From assembly GCF_002837135.1 (NCBI RefSeq), contig NZ_NWBQ01000005.1, positions 17,129 through 81,128 of the forward strand: DNA of 64,000 nucleotides, in the 5' to 3' direction. Position 1 is the first letter of the stretch; the number at the start of each line of letters is the position of its first letter. Made by a program: the position numbers and the translations under genes. Below are positions 1 through 8,203 of the stretch, piece after piece. Source of the stretch: Macromonas bipunctata. Lineage in GTDB: Bacteria; Pseudomonadota; Gammaproteobacteria; Burkholderiales; Burkholderiaceae_C. The notes under the pieces were generated by a model. It was not told where the DNA came from and ran no database searches. It saw only the letters and a list, made by a program, of their open reading frames with translations.

Positions 1-32
1 TCAAGTTCCGCCTGAGTGCCACCGGCAAGTAA
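1..32 (+). CDS. 3' end of an upstream gene, possibly another YceI-like protein
   Basis: The frame starting at base 3 reads KFRLSATGK and then stops at 30-32. It lies just ahead of, and on the same strand as, a YceI family gene. A Lys-Phe-x-Leu beta-strand followed by a short polar tail is how many YceI-type lipocalin-like proteins end, and tandem yceI genes are common in this group. Only nine residues are visible, so the family is a guess. Confidence 0.35.
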   Translation, partial: KFRLSATGK

Positions 33-85
33 ACGCCACTTCCGTTCAGTTTTTTTCTTCTGTTCTTTTTTTGGAGACTCATCCC

Positions 86-664
86 ATGCAAGCACTGACC
101 CGCATCGCCGCCGCTTTGGCCCTGTCCGCCGCCGCTGCCGCCCCGGCCCTGGCCGCCCCCGAAACGTTTGTGCTGGATGGCAGCCACACCTTCCCGCGCT
201 TCTCGTACAGCCACTTTGGCTACTCGACCCAGCTGTCGAGCTTCAGCAAGACCACGGGCAAGGTGGTGTTCGACAAAGCCGCCAAAACCGGCGCGGTGGA
301 CATCGTGATCGACACCAAGTCGGTCAACACCGGCTTTGACACCTTCAACGAGCACATCCAGGGCGAAGATTTCCTCAACACCGCCAAGTTCCCGACCGCC
401 ACCTTCAAGTCCACCAAGGTGGTGTTTGAAGGCGACAAGCCCGCCAAGGTCGAAGGCCAGCTCACCATCAAGGGCGTGACCAAGCCCGTGACGCTGACGG
501 TGACCTCGTTCCAGGCCATGCCGCACCCGATGATGAAGAAGGACGCGATTGGTGCCAACGCCTACACCGTCATCAAGCGTTCGGAATTCAACGCTGGCAA
601 GTATGCCCCGTACGTGGGTGACGAAGTGCGCATCGACGTAGCCCTCGAAGCCATCAAAGAATGA
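86..664 (+). CDS. YceI family periplasmic protein
   Basis: A 192-residue protein with a Sec signal peptide (basic start, Ala/Leu-rich core, cleavage near APALAAPE at about residues 20-25). It is followed by the single YceI beta-barrel domain: a VLDGSHTFPRFSYSHFG start, the FDTFNEHIQGEDFLNTAKFPTA region and the VEGQLTIKGVTKPVTL strand. YceI proteins bind polyisoprenoid or amphiphilic molecules in the periplasm and are often induced by base or acid. The exact ligand is unknown here. The ATG at 86 is chosen because GGAG at 73-76 lies nine bases upstream. The in-frame TTG at 71 would place the ribosome site inside the gene. The pirin and azoreductase genes follow on the same strand. Confidence 0.9.
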   Translation: MQALTRIAAALALSAAAAAPALAAPETFVLDGSHTFPRFSYSHFGYSTQLSSFSKTTGKVVFDKAAKTGAVDIVIDTKSVNTGFDTFNEHIQGEDFLNTAKFPTATFKSTKVVFEGDKPAKVEGQLTIKGVTKPVTLTVTSFQAMPHPMMKKDAIGANAYTVIKRSEFNAGKYAPYVGDEVRIDVALEAIKE

Positions 665-680
665 TTGACTGGAGACCAGC

Positions 681-1400
681 ATGATCGAGATCCGACGCTC
701 TGCCCAACGTGGCGAGGCCCATTTTGGCTGGCTGCATGCGCGCCACAGCTTCAGCTTTGGCGGCTACTTTGACCCGCAGCAGGTCGGGTTCTCCGATCTG
801 CTGGTCATCAACGACGACCGCATCCAAGGCGGCACCGGGTTTGGCATGCACCCGCACCGCGACATGGAGATTTTCACCTACATCCTGGAAGGCGCGCTGG
901 CGCACCAGGACTCGATGGGCCAGTCGTCGGTGATCCGCCCCGGCGACGTGCAGATGATGAGCGCGGGCACCGGCGTGCGCCACAGCGAGTTCAACGCCTC
1001 GGCCACCGAGCTGGTACACCTGCTGCAAATCTGGATCGTGCCCGACCGCAAGGGCGTGCCGCCGCGCTACCACGAGCGCCACTTTGACGCCGCCGACAAG
1101 CGTGGCCGCCTGCGCCTGATCATCTCGCCCGACGAGGCCGAGGGCTCGCTGCCGGTGTACCAGGACGTGCGCGTCTACGCCGGGCTGTTTGACGGCGACG
1201 AGGCGCAGACCTTGACGCTGGCGCCGGAGCGTTACGCCTACGTGCACGTGGCGCGCGGCTCGCTGGAGCTCAACGGCCAGCGCCTGCACGCCGGCGACGG
1301 CGCGCGCATCCGCCACGAACAAGTGCTGACGTTCGGCCAGGGCCAGCAAGCCGAGGTGCTGCTGTTCGACCTGCGCCCGAACGAACTGCCCGTGATGTAA
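681..1400 (+). CDS. Pirin family protein
   Basis: A 239-residue bicupin. The pirin metal ligands are all visible: His57 and His59 in GMHPHRDME, and His101 and Glu103 in GVRHSEFN. This is almost the same spacing as in human pirin (His56, His58, His101, Glu103). Bacterial pirins are non-haem iron proteins. Some act as quercetin 2,3-dioxygenases and others bind metabolic enzymes, so the reaction cannot be fixed from sequence. GGAG at 671-674 precedes the ATG. The gene follows yceI by 16 bp and precedes the azoreductase by 36 bp, so the three may be co-transcribed as a quinone, flavonoid or redox-stress group (inferred). Confidence 0.88.
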   Translation: MIEIRRSAQRGEAHFGWLHARHSFSFGGYFDPQQVGFSDLLVINDDRIQGGTGFGMHPHRDMEIFTYILEGALAHQDSMGQSSVIRPGDVQMMSAGTGVRHSEFNASATELVHLLQIWIVPDRKGVPPRYHERHFDAADKRGRLRLIISPDEAEGSLPVYQDVRVYAGLFDGDEAQTLTLAPERYAYVHVARGSLELNGQRLHAGDGARIRHEQVLTFGQGQQAEVLLFDLRPNELPVM

Positions 1401-1436
1401 CCCTTTTCAACCCAGAAACCTGACCGAGATACCCCC

Positions 1437-2036
1437 ATGAACATCCTGCAAATCAACACCAGCGCCCGTGCCACCGGTGCCAACTCCACCCGCCTGGCCG
1501 ACGCCATCACCGCACGCCTGAAGGCGCTGCACCCCGACGCCGCCGTGGAGCTGCGCGACCTGGCCACCCAGCCGCACCCGGTGCTGGACGGTGCGTCGCT
1601 GGCCGCGCTGTTCACCCCCGCCGACCAACGCACCGCCGAGCAGTGCGCCCGCGCTGCGCTGGACGACGCGCTGATTGCCCAGGTACAAGGCGCCGACGCC
1701 ATCGTGCTGGGCGTGCCGATGTACAACTTTGGCGTGACGGTGCAGTTCAAGAGCTGGATCGACGCCATCGCCAAGGCAGGCGTGACGTTCCGCTACACCG
1801 CCACCGGCCCCGAGGGTTTGCTCACGGGCAAGAAGGTGTACGTGGCGCTGGCGCGTGGTGGCGTGTACCGCGACACCGCCACCGACTCGCAAGTGCCCTA
1901 CCTCAAAACCGTGCTGAGCTTTTTGGGCATGACGGATGTGAGCTTCATTTACGCCGAAGGCCTGGCCATGGGCACCGAAAGTGCCGACAAAGCCTTTGCC
2001 GCCGCGCAAGCCCAGATCGACGCCCTGGCCGCCTGA
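1437..2036 (+). CDS. azoR: FMN-dependent NADH:quinone reductase / azoreductase
   Basis: A 199-residue flavodoxin-fold protein matching AzoR along its whole length. It has the FMN-phosphate loop [12 protein letters not shown] at residues 5-16, the [17 protein letters not shown] flavin and dimer segment near residues 95-110, and the ARGGVY turn near residue 140. The family reduces quinones and azo dyes by two-electron transfer from NADH through FMN and protects against quinone stress. It is cytosolic. It ends 31 bp before the convergent stop of recD. No clear terminator hairpin with a T-run was seen in that gap. Confidence 0.93.
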   Translation: MNILQINTSARATGANSTRLADAITARLKALHPDAAVELRDLATQPHPVLDGASLAALFTPADQRTAEQCARAALDDALIAQVQGADAIVLGVPMYNFGVTVQFKSWIDAIAKAGVTFRYTATGPEGLLTGKKVYVALARGGVYRDTATDSQVPYLKTVLSFLGMTDVSFIYAEGLAMGTESADKAFAAAQAQIDALAA

Positions 2037-2067
2037 GCCAGCTCATCGAACAGCCTTTGAAAAAGCC

Positions 2068-4305
2068 TCAAGCGCCCAGCTGCGCCAGCACCCCCGCCAG
2101 ACCGCTGGCGCGGTAGGCGGGCGCCGCCACCGCCTTGAGCAAAGCATCGCCCCGCGCCTGCACCAGCGAGAAGTGCTTGCGCGCGCGGGTGATGCCGGTG
2201 TACACCAACTGGCGGCTCACCACCTGGCCCACACTGTCGGGCAACACCAGCACGGTGTGCTCGAATTCGGAGCCCTGGCTCTTGTGTACTGTCATGGCAA
2301 ACGCCGTCTCGGCGTGCGCCAGCCGGCTCACCGCCACCGAGCGCGCGGTGTCGCCATCCAGGAAATACGCCCGCAGCAGCTTGGGCTGGCTGAACGCAGG
2401 CAGCACCACGCCCACGTCGCCGTTGAACACGCCCAGCGCGGCGTCGTTGCGCGTCACCATCACCGGACGGCCCACAAACCATTCGCCACTGGATTGCAGC
2501 AGCCTGGCCTGTTGCAGGGCCTGTTGCACGCGCAGGTTGAGTGCGCGGTCACCGCATTCGCCGTCGTGGACGGCGCACAGGATGCGGAAGCGGTCGAAGC
2601 TCTTGAGCACGTCCAGCACCCACTGGTGGTGCAGCGCCGCGTCCTGCCCCACCCCGGCGGGCGGGCTGGCGGCCAGCTCCAGGTAGGTGCGGTAGCCCTG
2701 TGGCGCGTGGGGGTGGGCGCCCGGCTGGCCCGCCGCCAGCGCGGCTACGCACAGCGGCGCCTGTGGCCCGTGCTGCGGCGCCAGCCAGACGGTGCTGACG
2801 TCGGCGGACTGGCCGATGGCGCGCTGCAGCAGCGCGGGCGTGACGCCGCCGGTGTTGACCGCCTGCGCCAGCGTGCCAATGGCGCCCACAAAGCGGCGGC
2901 TGCGGCGCAGCATCACGGTCTGCTGGGCCAGCGCCGGGGCCGGGCTGGCACCGGGGTGGTGGTAGGGCGTGGGCAGGCGCTGGCCGGTGACGGCATGGAC
3001 GTAGGCCACGGTGTCGGCACTGTAGTGGCCCGCTTGCGCGTGGGTACACAAATCGCCCAGCACCGCACCGGCTTCCACCGAGGCCAGCTGATCCTTGTCG
3101 CCCAGCACGATCAGGCGCGCGGTGGCGGGCAGGGCCTGCAGCAGCGCGGCCATCATCTCCAGGTGGATCATGGAGGTTTCATCGACGATGAGCACGTCCA
3201 CGTCCAGCGGGTTGGCGGCGTGGTGGCGGAACTGGCGCGTGCGCTGGCTGGCGCCCAGCAGGGCGTGCACGGTCTTGGCCTTGCCGATGCGGGTGGTGAG
3301 CGCGGCCAGGTCGGGCGCGGCCTCGGGGCTGTGGGTGGTGCCATCGGCGCCCGTGCCGACGCTGTTGAGCGCGTCTTGCAGCTGCACCAGCGAGCCCTGG
3401 ATGGACTGGCTCAGGCGCGCGGCCGCCTTGCCGGTGGGCGCGGCCAGCGCCACACGCAGGCGTTGCGGATGCGGATCCATGGCCAGCAGCAGCGCCAGCA
3501 GGCGCGCGGCGGTGTAGGTCTTGCCGGTGCCGGGGCCGCCGGTGATGACGGTCAGCGGTGCGCGCAAGGCCACGGCGCAGGCCACTTTCTGCCAGTCGGG
3601 TTCGGCATCATCGGAGCCAGCATTGGGCGAGGTACCAGGCACGGGCGCGGGGAACAGACGGTCGAGCCAGGCGCGGGCGCGGGCGGTGTCAACCGCACAG
3701 ACCGCATCGGCACTGGCCGCCCCAGACGGCGGGACTTGCAAGCGCTGGGCGATGGCGTGCGCCACCTGTTGCTCGTAGACCCAGTAGCGGCGCAGGTACA
3801 GCAGCGGCTGCGCGGGCGTGCCGCCCAGCACCAGCGGCTGGCCGTGGTCGGGCTGGTGCAATCCGGGCCAGACGCAACGCACCAGCGGGCTGGTGCGCAG
3901 CTGGGCCAGGTCGGCAGCGGTGTGGGCGTGGACGCTCTCCTCTACGGGGAACAACGGCTGCAGTGCTGTGCGGGGCCACCACAGCGACCACAATTCTTGC
4001 AGGTCGGCGCGCACATCGAGGGGCCAGTCGATTTCAGGCCGCCAGGGCTGGCGCAGGGTGGCCAGGGGCACACAGGTGTGGCCGCGCCCTTCCATCTGGC
4101 TCAGCAGGGCCGCCGCCAGCAGCACCACGGGCGCGGCTTGCGGATCGAGCTGGAGCAGGAAGCGGGGCAAGGCGCTGTCGAGCTGGCGCAGGCCGTGCTG
4201 GCGCGACCAGCCATAGAGCGTATCGAGCAGGGCTTGGGAGGGCTCGGTGGCGCTGGCGACAGCGTCCGGCGGCGTGGGGGGCAGCAAGGGGGATGGCAGG
4301 GTCAT
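2068..4305 (-). CDS. recD: Exodeoxyribonuclease V subunit alpha, RecD helicase
   Basis: A 745-residue superfamily 1B 5'-3' helicase of the RecBCD nuclease, which resects double-strand breaks for RecA loading. Walker A (GGPGTGKT, Lys262) follows a roughly 250-residue RecD N-terminal domain. Later come the DEAD-like VDETSM motif, LVVLGD-type motif III (LIVLGDKDQLASVE) and the C-terminal MTVHKSQGSEF and VYTGITRARK motifs. The start overlaps the recB stop in an ATGA (4302-4305), so recD is translationally coupled to recB. It is the last gene of a recC-recB-recD run. Confidence 0.96.
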   Translation of the reverse strand: MTLPSPLLPPTPPDAVASATEPSQALLDTLYGWSRQHGLRQLDSALPRFLLQLDPQAAPVVLLAAALLSQMEGRGHTCVPLATLRQPWRPEIDWPLDVRADLQELWSLWWPRTALQPLFPVEESVHAHTAADLAQLRTSPLVRCVWPGLHQPDHGQPLVLGGTPAQPLLYLRRYWVYEQQVAHAIAQRLQVPPSGAASADAVCAVDTARARAWLDRLFPAPVPGTSPNAGSDDAEPDWQKVACAVALRAPLTVITGGPGTGKTYTAARLLALLLAMDPHPQRLRVALAAPTGKAAARLSQSIQGSLVQLQDALNSVGTGADGTTHSPEAAPDLAALTTRIGKAKTVHALLGASQRTRQFRHHAANPLDVDVLIVDETSMIHLEMMAALLQALPATARLIVLGDKDQLASVEAGAVLGDLCTHAQAGHYSADTVAYVHAVTGQRLPTPYHHPGASPAPALAQQTVMLRRSRRFVGAIGTLAQAVNTGGVTPALLQRAIGQSADVSTVWLAPQHGPQAPLCVAALAAGQPGAHPHAPQGYRTYLELAASPPAGVGQDAALHHQWVLDVLKSFDRFRILCAVHDGECGDRALNLRVQQALQQARLLQSSGEWFVGRPVMVTRNDAALGVFNGDVGVVLPAFSQPKLLRAYFLDGDTARSVAVSRLAHAETAFAMTVHKSQGSEFEHTVLVLPDSVGQVVSRQLVYTGITRARKHFSLVQARGDALLKAVAAPAYRASGLAGVLAQLGA

Positions 4306-7300
4306 GCGGGCGCTCCGGTGGCCTCGGGTTCATCGTGGGGGGCGGGCGCCAGCATGGCCTGCAACCCTTGCAGCGCAGCCAGCGACGGCGACACCCAGCA
4401 CAGGCCGTGCGTGCCGGGGCGGGCGATGCCGCGCACGAACAGGTACAGCGCGCCGCCCAGGTGTTGCGCGGGATCGTAGGCCGCGCCCAGGCGCTGCGCC
4501 AGCAGGCGGTGCAGGGCGAACTGGTACAGCAGGGCCTGCACGTCGTAGCGGCGCAGCACCATGTCGTGCCGCATGGCGTCCAGGGTGTAGGCGGCGTCGT
4601 CCAGACCCAGGCGGCTGGACTTGTAGTCCAGCACCCAGTAGCGCCCGCCGTGCTGGAACACCAGGTCGGCAAAGCCCATCACCATGCCGTGCAGCTGGGT
4701 TTTTTGCAGCGCCGGGCGCGGCAAACCGGCAAAGATGTGCTGGCGGCACAGCTCGTCCAGGCGCTGGGTGTGCAGGGCGTGTGCGGGCAGCCAGAATTCC
4801 ATTTCCGGCAAGCCATGGCGAATCTGGGCCAGCGGTGCGCCCAGCTGCGGCAGCGGCGTGCCGACCACCTGCTGCAGCCAGGCCACCAGTTCGCTCGCCT
4901 GTTCGGTGTAGCCGGCGCGCTCGCAGCGTTGTTGCAGCCACTGGGGCCAGGCGGGGGCCGTATCGGCGGCGGGCTGGCGCGGCGTCATCAGCTCGGTCAG
5001 CAGCCATTCCAGCTGGTCGTGCACGAAGTTGCCGCTCAGGCGCCCGGCAGCCAGGCGGTGCTGGATGGGCAGCGTTGCCAGCGGTGGACGCGCGGCGTGG
5101 GCCAGAGGGGGCCACAAGGCATCAGCGGCAGCGGCGATGGCATCCAGCGCTTCGGGGTCGATCTGGCCGGACGGCTCAGCCTGGCCGGGCGCGGGGGGCA
5201 GCCATTCGTCCTCGGCGCGGCGGGCCAGTGCCAGCGGGCGGGCGCTGGCGTCTTGTGCGGCGCGCGTCAGGCGCGAGTAGCTGGCCACGCTCCAGTCGCG
5301 GTCAAAGTCGGCGCGGTAGGCCGGGGCGTCGCACAGGTCGGGCCGGGCGTCGGGGCGCTGCAAGCCGGTGCAGGGGATGGTGCCGCCCACTGCCGCCGAC
5401 AGCGCGATGGTGGCGCCGGATTGTTGTTCCAGGTGCTTCCACAACGGCGCCCACGCCGTGTGCGGGTGCGCCACGCCACCGCCCACCAGGTAGCCCAGCG
5501 CGCTGCGGTGGGCCTGGCACTCTTGGCCGTTGCCCACCTTGACCGACGCAAACCCGACCCACACCGCGTGGCGCGCGCGCGTCAGGGCCACGTAGAGCAG
5601 GCGCAGATCCTCGCGCAGGCGTTCGGTGTCGGCCTGGTCGATGTCGTCTTCCTGGACGTTGAACCGCAGCACCGGCTGGCCGTCGCCGTCGGGCAGCGCC
5701 AGCACGCGGGCGGTTTTCTTGTCCACGGGGCGCGACAGGGTGGCAAACGGCAGCAGCACCACGGGGTATTCCAGCCCCTTGCTTTTGTGGATGGTGACGA
5801 TCTTGACCAGATCGGCGTCGCTTTCGAGCCGCACCACCTGCTCGTCGCTGTCTTGCGCGGCTTCGGCGCTCTTGAGCTGCAACCAGCGGATCAGGGCGTG
5901 TTCGCCTTCGAGCTCGGCGCTGGCGGCCTGCAGCAGTTCGGCCAGGTGCAGGAAGTTGGTCAGGCGGCGCTCGCCCTGGCCGTCGGGGCGGGCCAGCCAG
6001 CGCGCCGCCCATCCGAAGCGGTGCAGCGCCTGGCGCAACATGGTCAGCACGCCCTGGGTCTGCCAGATCTGGCGCAACTGGCGCATCTGCTCGCAGTGGG
6101 CGTCGAAGGCTTCGTCGTTGGACGACAGCCACGCCAATTCCTCCAGCGTCAGGCCAATGGTGGCCGTGGCCAGCGCGGCGCGCACCAGCACCGCATCCTG
6201 CGGCGTGGCCACCCCGCGCAGCCAGTGCCACAGGTCGTGCGCCTCCGGGCTGTGGAACACCGATTCGCGGTCGGACAGGTACACCGACGCCACGCGGCGC
6301 CGCTGCAGGGCGCGGCGCACCGCCGCCGCCTCCTTGCCTGTGCGCACCAGGATGGCCAGATCGCGCGGGCACAACCGCCTGAACGGCTCGCCCTTCTCTT
6401 CCAGGCCGGTGCCAGGGTCGTTGAGCCAGGCCACCACCTGCTCGGCGCAGTGCTCGGCAAAGCGCGCGCGCACGGCATCGCCCGCACGTGGCTCGGCCCA
6501 GTCGTGTACCAGTGTGAGGGCGGGCACGGCAGCGCCCCGGCTGACAAACTGCTCCGATCGGCCCTTGGCCTGCACCGGCCAGAACGGCAGCGGGTTGGTG
6601 CCCTCTGGCGCCCCCGGTGGGCGGAACCGGAACGCCGCCTGCGGGTGCGCTTTTTCTGCGTACCCGAACAGGGTGTTGACCGCCTGCACCACCGCCTGGG
6701 TGGAGCGGTAATTGGTCTCCAGCACGTAATGGCGCCCGGCGGTGGCGCAGCGCGCGCGCAGGTAGCTGTAGATGTCGGCGCCCCGGAAGCGGTAGATCGA
6801 CTGCTTGGGGTCGCCAATCAGCAGCAGTGCGTGCTGGGGCACGTTGTCAGCCACGCGGTAGATGGCATCGAACAGCCCGTACTGCAGCGCCGAGGTATCC
6901 TGAAATTCATCAATCAGCGCCGCCGGGTATTGCGCCAGGATGCGCTGGCGCAGGCGTGCGGCGTTGTCGCCGTGCAGCGCGTCGCGCAGGCGCTGCAGCA
7001 GGTCGGCAAAACCGAATTCGCCCGCCTGGCGCTTGAGCTGCTGCATGCGCTGCTGCACCCAGCGCGCCGCGTGCAGGCGCAGCGCCTGCAGCCAGGGGGC
7101 GGCCTGGTAGCACGCCACCACCTGCTCGAACCAGCCGAAGTCGGGCGGGATGGCGCTGTGGCCCATGGCGGGGGCAGCGGCTTTGCGCAAATCCAGCAAG
7201 CCGTCGGGCGTCAGGTTCACCGTCCCTTTGCCGATGTCGGGCAACAGCAGCGGCAGATCGAGCTGCGCCCATTGCGTCAACGCCTCGAACCAGCGCGCGG

Positions 7301-8189
7301 CGATCTTGACGCTGAGGGAGCGGCCATTCCAGTGCTTGGCGTTGTTCGCGAGTTGCTCATCCAGCAGCCACCGACGCATGGCCCGCACGCGCCGGGCCTT
7401 GTTGGACAGCAATTCGGCGAGGCCAGCGGTGGATTTTTCCAGCACCTCGGCCAGGCTGCCACTGGTGGCGGACGGTGGCCAGTGCGCCTGGTGGGCCAGC
7501 AAGGCGGCCATGTCGGCCTGCAGCGCGCCCACGCCGGGCCACAGCTGCAACACGGATTCCAGCTGCGCCCCCGAGAGCGGGTAGCACTCGCGGCGCCAGT
7601 AGTCCTGCACGGCGGTGGTGAAGATGGCGTGCTCATCGGCCACCAAGGTTTCGTCGAACACGCTGCCGCTGTCGAACGCGTGCTCGCGCAGCATGCGCTG
7701 GCACCAGGCGTCGATGGTGAAGATGGCCGCGTCGTCCATGTTGTCGGCGGCGGTGGCCAGCAGCCAGGCGGCGTTCTGGCGCTGGGCCGGGTCGGGGTAG
7801 TCGGCCAGCAACTTGTCCAGAAAATCATCGGGGTCGCCGTCGGGGGCAGCCCCGGCCCGGAAGTGGCGCGCTGCCTGCAGCAGGCGGCTGCGGATGCGGT
7901 CGGAGAGCTCGCGCGTGGCGGCGCGGGTGAACGTCATCACCAAAATTTCCGACGGCTTGAGCGGCTGGCGCAGCACGGCTCCAGCTTCAGTGGACGCGGT
8001 GGTCTCGGCACGGTCGGGGCCGTCGGCGTCAGGCCGGGCGTGGCCCAGCACCAGGCGCACGTACAGCGCGGCAATCGTCCAGGTCTTGCCGGTGCCAGCG
8101 CTGGCCTCGATCAGGCGGCTGCCGTGCAGCGGGAACGTCAGGGGCTGCAGCGGTTGCAAGGACGGCAGCGGGAGCGGGCTGGTGGTCAT
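4302..8189 (-). CDS. recB: Exodeoxyribonuclease V subunit beta, RecB helicase-nuclease
   Basis: About 1295 residues. Walker A ASAGTGKT sits at residues 29-36. Further on are the UvrD-type motifs: IDEFQDTSALQY, GDPKQSIYRFRGAD, ETNYRS, VTIHKSKGLEYPVV and LLYVALTRAR. The C-terminal PD-(D/E)xK nuclease domain has Asp1175 (GFADLVF) and LDYKS with Asp1188 and Lys1190. RecB is the 3'-5' motor and the only nuclease of RecBCD. The ATG at 8189 lies 14 bp after the recC stop. An in-frame TTG at 8207 overlaps that stop as TTGA and could be the true coupled start, adding six residues (LKKAAA). Confidence 0.95.
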   Translation of the reverse strand: MTTSPLPLPSLQPLQPLTFPLHGSRLIEASAGTGKTWTIAALYVRLVLGHARPDADGPDRAETTASTEAGAVLRQPLKPSEILVMTFTRAATRELSDRIRSRLLQAARHFRAGAAPDGDPDDFLDKLLADYPDPAQRQNAAWLLATAADNMDDAAIFTIDAWCQRMLREHAFDSGSVFDETLVADEHAIFTTAVQDYWRRECYPLSGAQLESVLQLWPGVGALQADMAALLAHQAHWPPSATSGSLAEVLEKSTAGLAELLSNKARRVRAMRRWLLDEQLANNAKHWNGRSLSVKIAARWFEALTQWAQLDLPLLLPDIGKGTVNLTPDGLLDLRKAAAPAMGHSAIPPDFGWFEQVVACYQAAPWLQALRLHAARWVQQRMQQLKRQAGEFGFADLLQRLRDALHGDNAARLRQRILAQYPAALIDEFQDTSALQYGLFDAIYRVADNVPQHALLLIGDPKQSIYRFRGADIYSYLRARCATAGRHYVLETNYRSTQAVVQAVNTLFGYAEKAHPQAAFRFRPPGAPEGTNPLPFWPVQAKGRSEQFVSRGAAVPALTLVHDWAEPRAGDAVRARFAEHCAEQVVAWLNDPGTGLEEKGEPFRRLCPRDLAILVRTGKEAAAVRRALQRRRVASVYLSDRESVFHSPEAHDLWHWLRGVATPQDAVLVRAALATATIGLTLEELAWLSSNDEAFDAHCEQMRQLRQIWQTQGVLTMLRQALHRFGWAARWLARPDGQGERRLTNFLHLAELLQAASAELEGEHALIRWLQLKSAEAAQDSDEQVVRLESDADLVKIVTIHKSKGLEYPVVLLPFATLSRPVDKKTARVLALPDGDGQPVLRFNVQEDDIDQADTERLREDLRLLYVALTRARHAVWVGFASVKVGNGQECQAHRSALGYLVGGGVAHPHTAWAPLWKHLEQQSGATIALSAAVGGTIPCTGLQRPDARPDLCDAPAYRADFDRDWSVASYSRLTRAAQDASARPLALARRAEDEWLPPAPGQAEPSGQIDPEALDAIAAAADALWPPLAHAARPPLATLPIQHRLAAGRLSGNFVHDQLEWLLTELMTPRQPAADTAPAWPQWLQQRCERAGYTEQASELVAWLQQVVGTPLPQLGAPLAQIRHGLPEMEFWLPAHALHTQRLDELCRQHIFAGLPRPALQKTQLHGMVMGFADLVFQHGGRYWVLDYKSSRLGLDDAAYTLDAMRHDMVLRRYDVQALLYQFALHRLLAQRLGAAYDPAQHLGGALYLFVRGIARPGTHGLCWVSPSLAALQGLQAMLAPAPHDEPEATGAPA

Positions 8190-8203
8190 GGCGGCGGCTT
8201 TCT